The notes under the pieces are model-generated. The model was not told the DNA's origin. It saw only the letters and a list, made by a program, of their open reading frames with translations, and made no database searches. From Pseudomonadota bacterium (GTDB taxonomy: Bacteria > Pseudomonadota > Alphaproteobacteria > Sphingomonadales > Sphingomonadaceae), in assembly GCA_023457895.1 (NCBI GenBank), contig JAEXAY010000039.1:62001-126000 (forward strand): a stretch of 64,000 bases of DNA, read 5' to 3'. Below are positions 53,300 to 61,686 of the stretch, in pieces (position 1 is the stretch's first letter; the number at the start of each line of letters is the position of its first letter). Position numbers and translations under genes: made by a program.

Positions 53300-53638
53300 A
53301 TGAAGATTTCCTGCTCCACCGCTCCTATCGTCGCCGCCACGCTGGCCCTTTCGCTCGGCGGCTGTTCGACGCTGGGAAGCGTCGGCGGCCTGTTCGGCGC
53401 GCCGCGTGAACTGGCGCGTCTTGCCGAAACCGACAATTGCGGCGCGCAGGCGCTGTCCTACCATATCGGCCACGGCCTTGCGCCCGATGTCGAGCGCGAC
53501 ATTGCCGCGCGCGCCGGGCAGCATGAAGTACGCTATATCGAAGGGCTTTATCGCGGCACCGGCGATCCTTCGGCGCAGCGGCTCGATGTCTATTATTATG
53601 GCGACAACCGCGTCATCAACGCGATGGTGTGCGGTTAA
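53300..53638 (+). CDS. Small lipoprotein, distant I78-inhibitor-like
   Basis: This 112-residue protein has a signal peptide and lipobox SLGGC. The mature part has CGAQALSYHIGHGLAPDV, and an end reading RLDVYYYGDNRVINAMVCG, which resembles the I78 inhibitor family (Cys, IGxxx, RLxV, I..xxCG). It shares the fold pattern with the protein at 33551. The ATG at 53300 follows GAGGAGG by 10 bases. It is close downstream of rnd and overlaps the convergent ppx by 4 bp. Confidence 0.68.
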   Translation: MKISCSTAPIVAATLALSLGGCSTLGSVGGLFGAPRELARLAETDNCGAQALSYHIGHGLAPDVERDIAARAGQHEVRYIEGLYRGTGDPSAQRLDVYYYGDNRVINAMVCG

Positions 53639-55188
53639 TCCACCGCCACTTCAAACCGGCACTTCATTTCATTCGCCAGCTGCTTGAGGCGGCGCTGCAC
53701 CGTTTCGCCGTAGAAGCTCGCCGCCTCACTGTTCAGCACCAGCCTTATCACGCCGCCGTCGCGTTCGAGCCGCGACTGGCGCAACGGGTCCTGGACACCG
53801 CCGGACAGACGCTGGCCAAGCCGCATGGCAAGGCCCCATAGCCGCGCGCGGCGCAATGCGGCGACCGGCGCGAGAGGCGGTGCGCCCTCGAACGGCGCGG
53901 TGCTGCCGCCGAAACAGCTGTCGAGCGCCTGCGCGATGATCAGGCGGCCCTTGACGTCGATGCCGTGCCAGTTGCCGTGAAGCGCGATCTCCCGGCCGCG
54001 TGCCGCGCGGAAATCGGGTGTAGCCGACCAGGGCACGTCGGACAGGAGACAGGCCGCGATCCGCAGCCGCGCGGCTTCCTCGTCATCGTCCATGAACAGC
54101 GGCGCGATCCATTTGTCGAGCAGGCGTCCATGTTCGGGAAAGCGCGCAATCCGGGTGCCCTCGTCCTTAGCGGCGGCGAGCAGCGGGTCCTGCGCCTGCA
54201 TTTCGGCTGGTAATTTCAAGTAGAGCAGCCCTTCGCGCAGCCCCGCCGAGGAAACGATCATGCGGCTGCTGGCAAGCGTCTTGGTGAGCGTCGCGAGCAA
54301 CGTCGCCGCATCGTGCAGCGTCGGAATACGCACCGGGTTGAGCCCCGGCACGGCCTTCAGATCCTCAAGGCTGAGTCCGTCGAGAATACGCACGATGCGT
54401 GCGGCCGATTTCGGCGCCATCTCGTGATTGTGCATGACGGGGAGCGGGTAGCGGTCCTCCTCCATCTCGAGCCGCGCCAGCGAGCGCCAGGACCCGCCGA
54501 CAAGATAGAGCGGCAAACCCCTGGCGTCCTCGAGCCATTCCGCCTGTTTCAGCGCCTTCTTGATATGCGCGGCGACGAGATTGCGCGCCTTGACGCTGTC
54601 CTTGATCCCTTCGCGCACCGCCGCGAGGCGCAGCACCCCCAGCCGGAAGGAAACACGCTGGCCGAGTTGCCCCTGGCTGACGCGCACCAGTTCGAGACTG
54701 CCACCGCCGAGGTCGGCGACAATGCCGTCGGCGTTGGGGATCGACGAGATCACCCCATAGCCTGCGGCTTCCGCTTCCTGTTCCCCCGACAGGAGTTCGA
54801 CCCGGAGCCCGACCTGTTCGGCTCCGGCAAGGATTTCACCGCCGTTGCTCGCATCGCGCACCGCTGCGGTTGCGACACAGCGCACGCCATCAAGGTCCAT
54901 TGTCGCAACCAGCGCGGCAAAACGTTCGAGCGCGCCCAACGTGCGCTGCATCGCCTCATCGTCGATCCGCCCCGTTGCCGACAGCGAGCGGCCGAGCCCC
55001 GCCATGATCTTTTCGTTGAAGATCACCGTCGGCGACCGCCGCGCTCCGCCATAGACGACCAGCCGCACCGAGTTGGAACCGATGTCGATGATCGCCTCGC
55101 GATGCTCGCGATCGGCCTCGACCGCCGCACTCGAAGGCACCATCGAGCGCGGGACGCGGTGCGCCGGAAACGGGACCAAGGCCTCCAT
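53635..55188 (-). CDS. ppx: Exopolyphosphatase / pppGpp phosphohydrolase
   Basis: This 517-residue Ppx/GppA protein has the acetate-kinase fold with an N-terminal IDIGSNSVRLVVYGG and LSGEQEAEAAGYGV, DLGGGSLELV (phosphate and metal binding), then a C-terminal HD-like helical domain that includes HNHEM. It cuts terminal phosphate from polyphosphate or pppGpp. Its ATG at 55188 shares bases with the ppk1 stop (TGATG), so degradation and synthesis enzymes are translationally coupled. Confidence 0.93.
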   Translation of the reverse strand: MEALVPFPAHRVPRSMVPSSAAVEADREHREAIIDIGSNSVRLVVYGGARRSPTVIFNEKIMAGLGRSLSATGRIDDEAMQRTLGALERFAALVATMDLDGVRCVATAAVRDASNGGEILAGAEQVGLRVELLSGEQEAEAAGYGVISSIPNADGIVADLGGGSLELVRVSQGQLGQRVSFRLGVLRLAAVREGIKDSVKARNLVAAHIKKALKQAEWLEDARGLPLYLVGGSWRSLARLEMEEDRYPLPVMHNHEMAPKSAARIVRILDGLSLEDLKAVPGLNPVRIPTLHDAATLLATLTKTLASSRMIVSSAGLREGLLYLKLPAEMQAQDPLLAAAKDEGTRIARFPEHGRLLDKWIAPLFMDDDEEAARLRIAACLLSDVPWSATPDFRAARGREIALHGNWHGIDVKGRLIIAQALDSCFGGSTAPFEGAPPLAPVAALRRARLWGLAMRLGQRLSGGVQDPLRQSRLERDGGVIRLVLNSEAASFYGETVQRRLKQLANEMKCRFEVAVD

Positions 55189-57353
55189 CAGGCCTTGTAT
55201 CTTTCTATGTCGAGCGTCGGCACGTCCTTGGACTTTCTGAGCGCATTGCCGCGTCCGGAGAGCGACGGATTGTTCATGAAATAGCGATGCAGGTTGAACG
55301 GCTTCTTGCCCGTCTTGACGCGGGTGTAGCTTCCGTCGCTTTCGAGCACCCAGCTTTGCTCATTATCGATGAGGTTGGCGACCATCACCTGATCGAGCAC
55401 CTGATCATGCACCGTGCGGTTGGTAAGCGGCATCATATATTCGACCCGGCGGTCGAAATTGCGCGGCATCCAGTCGGCCGAACTGATGTAGAGTTTCGCC
55501 TGCCGCGAGGGCAGCCCCTTGCCATTGGCAAAGGCCCAGATGCGGCTATGTTCTAGGAAGCGGCCGACGATCGACTTGACCCGGATATTCTCACTCATCC
55601 CTTCGACGCCCGGCCTCAGGCAGCAGATGCCGCGCACCACAAGGTCGATCGGCACCCCTGCATTGGAGGCTTCGTAGAGCTTGTCGATCATCGCAGGATC
55701 GACGAGGCTGTTCATCTTGGCCCAGATGCCGGACGGCTTGCCCGCACGCGCATTGGCGATTTCCTCATCGACCAATTGCATCAGGTCGCTGCGGATCGAG
55801 AGCGGCGACATCGAGATGAGTTCAAGATTTTCCGGTTCGACATAACCGGTGATATAGTTGAACACCTGCGCCGCGTCGCGACCCGCGCGGGGGTCTGCCG
55901 TGAAGAAGCTCAAGTCCGTGTAGATGCGCGCGGTGATCGGATGGTAGTTGCCGGTGCCGAAGTGGCAATAGGTGCGGAAGGCATTGCCTTCTTTACGCAC
56001 CACCATCGAGATCTTGGCGTGAGTCTTCCATTCGACGAAACCATAGACCACCTGCACGCCCGCACGTTCAAGCTGGTCGGCCCAGTGAAGATTCTGCTCT
56101 TCGTCGAACCGCGCCTTGAGTTCGACCACCGCTGTCACCGACTTGCCCGCTTCGGCGGCATCGATGAGCGCGCGGATCACCGCCGACTGCTTGCCCGCGC
56201 GGTAGAGCGTCTGCTTGATCGCGACCACGTCCGGGTCCGCCGCCGCCTGACGGAGGAAGGAGAGGACCACGTCGAAGCTTTCATAGGGGTGGTGGACGAC
56301 GATGTCCTTGGCCTTGATCGCCGCGAAACAGTCGCCGTCATGTTCCCGAATACGTTCGGGAAAACGTGCAGTAAACGGTGTAAACTTCAGATCCGGCCGA
56401 TCCTCGTCGACGATCTGGTCAAGCTGGCCAATGCCGACAAATCCGTCGACGTTGACGATGGTGGCAGCATCGCCAAGGAAGGCGTCGCGCAGCATTTCCT
56501 CGACCGCCTCGCTCATCGCCGGGTCGAGTTCGAGCAGGATGATGCGGCCGCGGCGCCGCCGCTTGATCGCGCTCTTGTAATAGCGCACCAGGTCTTCGGC
56601 CTCTTCCTCGATCTCGATATCGCTGTCGCGGATCACGCGGAAACAGCCACTTTCCACCACCTCATAGCCCGGAAACAAGATGTCCGAGAACATCTCGATC
56701 ATCGTTTCCATCGGCACATAGACCGCTTCCTTGCCGGCGATGCGGACAAAGCGCGGCAGCGATTGGGGCATCAGCACCAGTTCGCGGATCGCTTCATTGT
56801 CGGAACGGCGGACAAGGTCGAACACCACTGCCATGCCCTTGTTGGGGATGAACGGGAACGGGTGCGACGGGTCGATCGCCTGCGGGGTCAGCACGGGGAA
56901 CAGATGCGTGCGGAAATGCGCGCTCAGCCAATCGCGCCACGGCTCGGCCTCGGCAGGTTCGGTAACGACGCGGATATCGAAATCGAGCAGCGCCGCGCGG
57001 ATGCGCAGCCATTCGGACTGCTGTTCTGAAAATAGCTGGTTGGTGGCCTTTTCGATCTCGGTCAGTTGCTGCGTCGGGGTGCGCCCGTCCATCGAGCGGT
57101 AATCGATCTTCTGGATCTGCTGCCCCTTGAGCCCGGCCACCCGAACCATGAAGAATTCATCGAGATTATTGCCCGAGATCGACAGGAAGCGGAGCTGTTC
57201 GAGCAGCGGGTGCGCCGGATTATTCGCTTCCTCGAGCACACGCTGGTTGAACGCGAGCCACGACAGTTCGCGGTTGAAGAAACGTTTTCTCGCATCCGCC
57301 GGCACCGCCGGTTCGGCGGCGGGCTGGTTTTTCAGGGTGGGCGCAACGGCCAT
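55188..57353 (-). CDS. ppk1: Polyphosphate kinase 1
   Basis: This 721-residue enzyme makes polyphosphate from ATP. Seen: the N-domain RELSWLAFNQRVLEEA, FVRIAGKEAVYVPME, HPYESF, the phosphohistidine region FGTGNYHPITARIYTDLSFF, and DWMPRNFDRRVEYMMP. The length is slightly above the E. coli protein. It precedes ppx and follows hdaA after 3 bp, forming a unit hdaA-ppk1-ppx in the order of transcription. Confidence 0.96.
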   Translation of the reverse strand: MAVAPTLKNQPAAEPAVPADARKRFFNRELSWLAFNQRVLEEANNPAHPLLEQLRFLSISGNNLDEFFMVRVAGLKGQQIQKIDYRSMDGRTPTQQLTEIEKATNQLFSEQQSEWLRIRAALLDFDIRVVTEPAEAEPWRDWLSAHFRTHLFPVLTPQAIDPSHPFPFIPNKGMAVVFDLVRRSDNEAIRELVLMPQSLPRFVRIAGKEAVYVPMETMIEMFSDILFPGYEVVESGCFRVIRDSDIEIEEEAEDLVRYYKSAIKRRRRGRIILLELDPAMSEAVEEMLRDAFLGDAATIVNVDGFVGIGQLDQIVDEDRPDLKFTPFTARFPERIREHDGDCFAAIKAKDIVVHHPYESFDVVLSFLRQAAADPDVVAIKQTLYRAGKQSAVIRALIDAAEAGKSVTAVVELKARFDEEQNLHWADQLERAGVQVVYGFVEWKTHAKISMVVRKEGNAFRTYCHFGTGNYHPITARIYTDLSFFTADPRAGRDAAQVFNYITGYVEPENLELISMSPLSIRSDLMQLVDEEIANARAGKPSGIWAKMNSLVDPAMIDKLYEASNAGVPIDLVVRGICCLRPGVEGMSENIRVKSIVGRFLEHSRIWAFANGKGLPSRQAKLYISSADWMPRNFDRRVEYMMPLTNRTVHDQVLDQVMVANLIDNEQSWVLESDGSYTRVKTGKKPFNLHRYFMNNPSLSGRGNALRKSKDVPTLDIERYKA

Positions 57354-57356
57354 GCG

Positions 57357-58016
57357 TCAATCATCTCCCTCGTCGGCGCCGAGACTTCCGTCCGGCGCAT
57401 CGATCCCCGGCAGGCCCGGGGCGTCACGTTCGGCAAAATATTGCCGGGCAAAGGGAATGGTGATCCGCTTGTGACCGGCCAGGGCAGCCTCGTCGAGCCG
57501 TGTGACGATTTGATGAATCGCCTCATAGCGGCGCTCGATGCGCGGCGCCAGCCAGGCCGCCAGATCATCGGCGATGCGTGTGCCGCGATCAAGGAACATG
57601 CGGTCGATGAGCGGCGCGATCAGTCCGTCGTCGGGTTCGCCAAGGGCAACCACCGGCGCAGCCCCCATGCGCGAGCGCAAATCAGGCAGCGCAATGGCCC
57701 AGCGGTCCGGCGGTGTATCGGCAATCATCAACAGGGGTAACCGCGTTTCCTGCGCGCGGTTCCAGGCATGGAACAGCGTATCGTCACGTTCGCCATGCAC
57801 CGTGTCGATCACCGCGCCGCCGGTCGCTTCGGCGAACAGGCGCCCCAGCAGGCTGCGCCCGCTCAGCCGCGGACCGACGAGGATCGTCGTGCGCACAGGC
57901 CAGGTTGCGCTATGTTCGAGGTGCCGGACAGCTTCGGCATTGCACACGCTGACAAGAAAGCCGCCCGTTGGCCCTTGCGTCCGGGTCCAATCGAGCGGCA
58001 GCGCCATCTGGCTCAT
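57357..58016 (-). CDS. hdaA: DnaA-related regulatory inactivator HdaA
   Basis: This 219-residue AAA+ protein related to DnaA promotes hydrolysis of DnaA-ATP after replication starts. It begins with a beta-clamp-binding motif QMALPL (residues 3-8), has a degenerate P-loop GPRLSGRS (48-55, Lys replaced by Arg), the sensor-like IADTPPDRW, and RLDEAALAGHKRITIPFARQ near the end. The ATG at 58016 is preferred to the GTG at 58022 because it places the clamp motif next to the N-terminus. It lies 14 bp downstream of the DUF2066-like gene and upstream of ppk1. Confidence 0.88.
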   Translation of the reverse strand: MSQMALPLDWTRTQGPTGGFLVSVCNAEAVRHLEHSATWPVRTTILVGPRLSGRSLLGRLFAEATGGAVIDTVHGERDDTLFHAWNRAQETRLPLLMIADTPPDRWAIALPDLRSRMGAAPVVALGEPDDGLIAPLIDRMFLDRGTRIADDLAAWLAPRIERRYEAIHQIVTRLDEAALAGHKRITIPFARQYFAERDAPGLPGIDAPDGSLGADEGDD

Positions 58017-58030
58017 CGCCACCGCCCCGT

Positions 58031-59383
58031 TCAGCGGCTGATGCGGAGCGTGCCGCCGCCTTCCTGCACGCGCCAGCCGCGCGCCGACAGCGCGGCCTTG
58101 AGCGCCGCCATGTCGCCCTTGAAGGTCACGCGCATGACCGAGGTGCCGCCAATCGCGACGCTCGACGTCGCCGCCGACTGGACCCCCGAAGCGCCGCGTA
58201 CGCTGGCTTCCGCCGCGTTGACCGCTGCCGCGTCGGGCGAATCATATTGCACCGACACGCTGATCGTCTGCGCTTCGGCCTTGGCGGGCTCCTCCGCCGC
58301 CGGGCGCTGATCGTCCTGCACACCGTCACTTTCCGCCACCGTGTCAGCGCTCTTGCGTTCGGTCTTGCGATCCTCGGCCGCCTTGGCTTCTTCGGCCTTT
58401 TCCTTCTCGGCGTTCGGGTCTTCGAAGATGAGCGAAGTATCCGCCCGCAACCTTCCCGATGCGAGCGCCCCCTTGTAGATATCGTCGATACGCACCACGG
58501 CCTTGGCCATCATGTCGGGGATCGCCTTGGAACTGGGCGCAGTCATCTGGAAGGTGCCGAGCAGGGTATTATCGGGGCCATAGCGCGCCGAGAAAGTTCC
58601 CGTCACCGGACCGCCCGGCCACGAGCGTTCCAGCCGCGCGATCGGCATGACCACGTCAGCGGCGCCATATTGGTCAAGGATCACCCGCCACCAGGCACGG
58701 TTACGGCGGCCGATCTGGCCCGATTGCAGCATCAGCGGATCGGACCCCAGCCCCGAGGTGCGGACATAGTCGATGCTGCTGTCGACGGTGCGGAACACCG
58801 CCCAGGCCTTTTGCCAGTCGCTGCGAGTCTCGAACACCTGGGGCGCATCGCCGATATAGGTCACCGGGATCACCAGCAGCGGCGGCGAGCGCAGCTTGCC
58901 CCCGCTAACACCGAGAATCTGCGACGAGCGCACCCGGTCGAACAACACGCCAAGCTTGGCGATATAGCGTTTTTCGCTGACCAGTTCCTCTTCGACCACG
59001 ATCGCGGTGACGATGCCGTTGAGCGCGCCGTCGGACAGTGCGGCGGGCGCGCCCATCTGCTTCGCCAGCGCCTGCCAGCCCTTGCGCTGGGCTTCCTGCC
59101 AGCCCTTCTGGCGGGCATCGAACGCATTATCGCCCATCACGTCAACCTCGACGCCGGTGACTTCGAAATCGCTCGAGGAATTGATCGGCATGATCCCGCG
59201 ATCGTCACCCTCGATCTGCGCAAAGGCGACGCTGCCGATCGCAACCGCCAGAAGAAACACGGCCGTCCACTGCCGAATCGAAAGCCTGCGCCAGGCATCG
59301 CGCCAGTTGCGGCCGGGCAGAATGCCCGCCCCAAACCGCGCATTTGCGCCGAAAGCCGGGCCTGAAATCGAGATATTGGTCAT
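58031..59383 (-). CDS. DUF2066-like membrane-anchored protein
   Basis: This 450-residue protein has one N-terminal TM segment (QWTAVFLLAVAIGSVAFA). A stretch at about 85-130 reads VTGVEVDVMGDNAFDARQKGWQEAQRKGWQALAKQMG, the DUF2066 pattern. A charged segment rich in Lys, Glu and Ala follows at about 345-380, then a C-terminal domain with ATSSVAIGGTSVMRVTF. Function is unknown; envelope association is likely. It is divergent from purM with a 64-bp gap. The ATG at 59383 precedes the TM segment at the right distance. Confidence 0.68.
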   Translation of the reverse strand: MTNISISGPAFGANARFGAGILPGRNWRDAWRRLSIRQWTAVFLLAVAIGSVAFAQIEGDDRGIMPINSSSDFEVTGVEVDVMGDNAFDARQKGWQEAQRKGWQALAKQMGAPAALSDGALNGIVTAIVVEEELVSEKRYIAKLGVLFDRVRSSQILGVSGGKLRSPPLLVIPVTYIGDAPQVFETRSDWQKAWAVFRTVDSSIDYVRTSGLGSDPLMLQSGQIGRRNRAWWRVILDQYGAADVVMPIARLERSWPGGPVTGTFSARYGPDNTLLGTFQMTAPSSKAIPDMMAKAVVRIDDIYKGALASGRLRADTSLIFEDPNAEKEKAEEAKAAEDRKTERKSADTVAESDGVQDDQRPAAEEPAKAEAQTISVSVQYDSPDAAAVNAAEASVRGASGVQSAATSSVAIGGTSVMRVTFKGDMAALKAALSARGWRVQEGGGTLRISR

Positions 59384-59447
59384 GCTTGGCGCCCTTTTGG
59401 CGACAATGGCGTGGAAATCCAAGCCCGTAATGCGTAAAGCGCGGCGA

Positions 59448-60554
59448 ATGGACAGCAAGCACAACCAACCCGAAGCCTATACCTATGCCAAGGCGGGCGT
59501 CTCGATTGAAACCGGCAATGCCCTCATCAAGCTGATCGCACCGCTCGCCAAGGCGACGCGGCGACCCGGAGCCGACGCCGATCTTGGCGGTTTCGGCGGC
59601 TTTTTCGACCTGAACGCGGCGGGGTTCAACGATCCGCTGCTGGTCGCGGCCAATGACGGGGTCGGCACCAAGCTGAAGCTCGCAATCGATTCGGGTCAGC
59701 ATGACACGGTCGGCATCGACCTTGTCGCGATGTGCGCCAACGACCTCGTGGTGCAGGGCGCCGAGCCTTTGTTCTTCCTCGACTATTATGCCACGGGCAA
59801 GCTCGACAACGCGGTGGCGGCGGCGGTGGTCGCGGGTATCGCGGAGGGGTGCAAACAGGCGGGCTGCGCACTGATTGGCGGCGAAACGGCCGAAATGCCG
59901 GGCATGTATGCCGATGGCGATTATGACCTTGCCGGTTTCTGCGTCGGCGCGGTCGAGCGCGACCAGGTCCTGACCGCGGACAAGATCGCGGCGGGCGATG
60001 TGATCCTTGGCCTTGCCTCCTCGGGGGTTCACAGTAATGGCTATTCGCTGGTGCGGCGGCTGGCGGCGGACAAGGGGTGGAAACTCGATCGCCCCACCCT
60101 GTTCGACCAGAATGTCCGCCTGATCGACGCGCTGATGGCGCCGACGCGCATTTATGTGAAGCCGCTGCTGCCGCTGATCCGCGCGGGCAAGATCCACGCG
60201 CTGGCGCATATCACCGGCGGCGGCCTCCTCGAAAACGTTCCGCGCATCCTGCCCGACCAGGTTCATGCCTTCGTCGATGCCGATAGCTGGGAACAGCCGC
60301 GGCTGATGGCCTTCCTCCAGGCCCAAGGCAATATCGAGCCCGGGGAAATGGCGCGCACCTTCAACTGCGGCATCGGCATGGCGGTGGTGGTTGCACCCGA
60401 AGATGTGGATGACGTCATGGCGGCATTGACCGAAGCGGGCGAAACCGTCCACCGCATCGGCGAGATCCGCGAAGGCAGCAAGGGCTGCACCGTGGCGGGC
60501 AGCGCGGAGACGTGGTCCGCGCGCGGCGAGTGGTCGGCGACTTATGAGGGGTGA
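59448..60554 (+). CDS. purM: Phosphoribosylformylglycinamidine cyclo-ligase
   Basis: This 368-residue purine enzyme closes the imidazole ring of AIR. Seen: the ATP/substrate motifs AYTYAKAGVSIETGNAL, NDGVGTKLKLA, GAEPLFFLDYYATGKL, GGETAEMPGMY, LASSGVHSNGYSLVRR, and the late HITGGGLLENVPR. The ATG at 59448 starts MDSKHNQ; an in-frame ATG at 59430 is possible. It precedes purN, the next purine gene, after a repeat. Confidence 0.95.
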   Translation: MDSKHNQPEAYTYAKAGVSIETGNALIKLIAPLAKATRRPGADADLGGFGGFFDLNAAGFNDPLLVAANDGVGTKLKLAIDSGQHDTVGIDLVAMCANDLVVQGAEPLFFLDYYATGKLDNAVAAAVVAGIAEGCKQAGCALIGGETAEMPGMYADGDYDLAGFCVGAVERDQVLTADKIAAGDVILGLASSGVHSNGYSLVRRLAADKGWKLDRPTLFDQNVRLIDALMAPTRIYVKPLLPLIRAGKIHALAHITGGGLLENVPRILPDQVHAFVDADSWEQPRLMAFLQAQGNIEPGEMARTFNCGIGMAVVVAPEDVDDVMAALTEAGETVHRIGEIREGSKGCTVAGSAETWSARGEWSATYEG

Positions 60555-60567
60555 ATTAGTCCCCGAA

Positions 60568-60639
60568 GTGCTGCGCTTGTCGAAGCACGCCCTTCTCTGT
60601 GGCACAGTACCTGAAAACGCCCTTCGACAAACTCAGGGC
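60568..60639. repeat. Palindromic repeat pair, class E
   Basis: Two hairpins lie in the purM-purN gap: GTGCT-n11-AGCAC (60568-60588) and GCCCT-n11-AGGGC (60619-60639). Each has TTGTCGA or TCGACAA in its loop. The CCCTTCGACAAACTCAGGGC type is, from memory, a common dispersed repeat in sphingomonads. No T-run is attached. Confidence 0.75.
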
Positions 60640-60665
60640 TACGGGTCAGGGAAGAGGCTTCTCCG

Positions 60666-61628
60666 ATGACCAAAGCCCGCATTGCCGTCCTGATTTCCGG
60701 CACCGGCACCAATATGGCCGCGCTGCTCTATGCCAGCCGCCTGCCGGAGAGCCCCTATGAGGTGGTGCTGGTCGCCGCCAACGACCCGGCCGCAGAAGGC
60801 CTCGCGCTCGCTGCGGCGGAAGGCGTGTCCACCTTTGCACACAGCCACAAGGGGATGGAACGCGCCGCATTCGATCGGCTGATCGACGCGGAAATACGTA
60901 AAGCGCGCGCCGATTATATCGTGTGCGCAGGTTATATGCGTATTCTATCGGACGAATTCGTCGCCGTCTGGGAAGGCCGGATGCTCAACATCCACCCTTC
61001 GTTGCTGCCCAAATATCCCGGGCTCGACACCCATATGCGCGCGATCGAGGCGGGAGACAGCCATGCCGGCTGCACCGTTCATCTCGTGACCCCGCAGCTC
61101 GACAGCGGCCCGATCCTCGGCCAGATCGAGGTGGCGATCGCGCCGGGCGACACGGCGGACACGCTCGCGCACCGCATCCGCTTTGCCGAGCATCAGCTCT
61201 ACCCGCGCGTGCTGGCCGATTATGTCAGCCGCCCGCTCTCGGCGGACTGGCTGCTCGAACAGGTACGCGGCCTTGCCCTCGCGCTCCCCGCAACCCACGA
61301 GCGCCCCTCGCACTGCGCGCCCGGCTGGCGGGTAGGTTCGGAAAAGAGCGGTAAATATTTCGCGCATTTCAACGACCAGCATCACGGGATCGACGCCATT
61401 GCACTGCTCGTCAAGACCGACAGCATGGACGAGATGATGGCGCTGATCGACCAGGACCCGGAACTTTATTTCAAGCCGGCCTATTATGGCGCAAGCGGCT
61501 GGATCGGCCTCAAGCTCAATCGCCCCGGCACCGACTGGGACCATGTCGCCGAATGGCTCACTCGCAGCTGGCGCAGCGTCGCACCCAAGCATCTGACCCA
61601 GTTGATCGATGCAGCGGACCAGTTCTAG
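60666..61628 (+). CDS. purN: Phosphoribosylglycinamide formyltransferase fused to a MmcQ/YjbR domain
   Basis: Residues 1 to about 200 are PurN, with ISGTGTNMAAL, the formyl-folate site HPSLLPKYPGLDTH and AGCTVHLV. It transfers formyl from 10-formyl-THF to GAR. From about 205 to 315 the frame continues into a YjbR-like domain, with CAPGWRVG, KSGKYFAHF, DELYFKP-like (DPELYFKPAYYGASGWIGLKL) and VAEWLTRSWRSVAPKHL. PurN is normally 190-220 residues, so this is a real fusion in a single frame. The ATG at 60666 has GGGAAGAGG upstream. The extra domain's role is unknown; it has a CyaY-like fold proposed to bind DNA or metal. Confidence 0.9.
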   Translation: MTKARIAVLISGTGTNMAALLYASRLPESPYEVVLVAANDPAAEGLALAAAEGVSTFAHSHKGMERAAFDRLIDAEIRKARADYIVCAGYMRILSDEFVAVWEGRMLNIHPSLLPKYPGLDTHMRAIEAGDSHAGCTVHLVTPQLDSGPILGQIEVAIAPGDTADTLAHRIRFAEHQLYPRVLADYVSRPLSADWLLEQVRGLALALPATHERPSHCAPGWRVGSEKSGKYFAHFNDQHHGIDAIALLVKTDSMDEMMALIDQDPELYFKPAYYGASGWIGLKLNRPGTDWDHVAEWLTRSWRSVAPKHLTQLIDAADQF

Positions 61629-61686
61629 GTCTTCAAACTGACATAAATCAAAGGCAGCGCAGATGCACCAGCCCAAGGAGCCTCCC

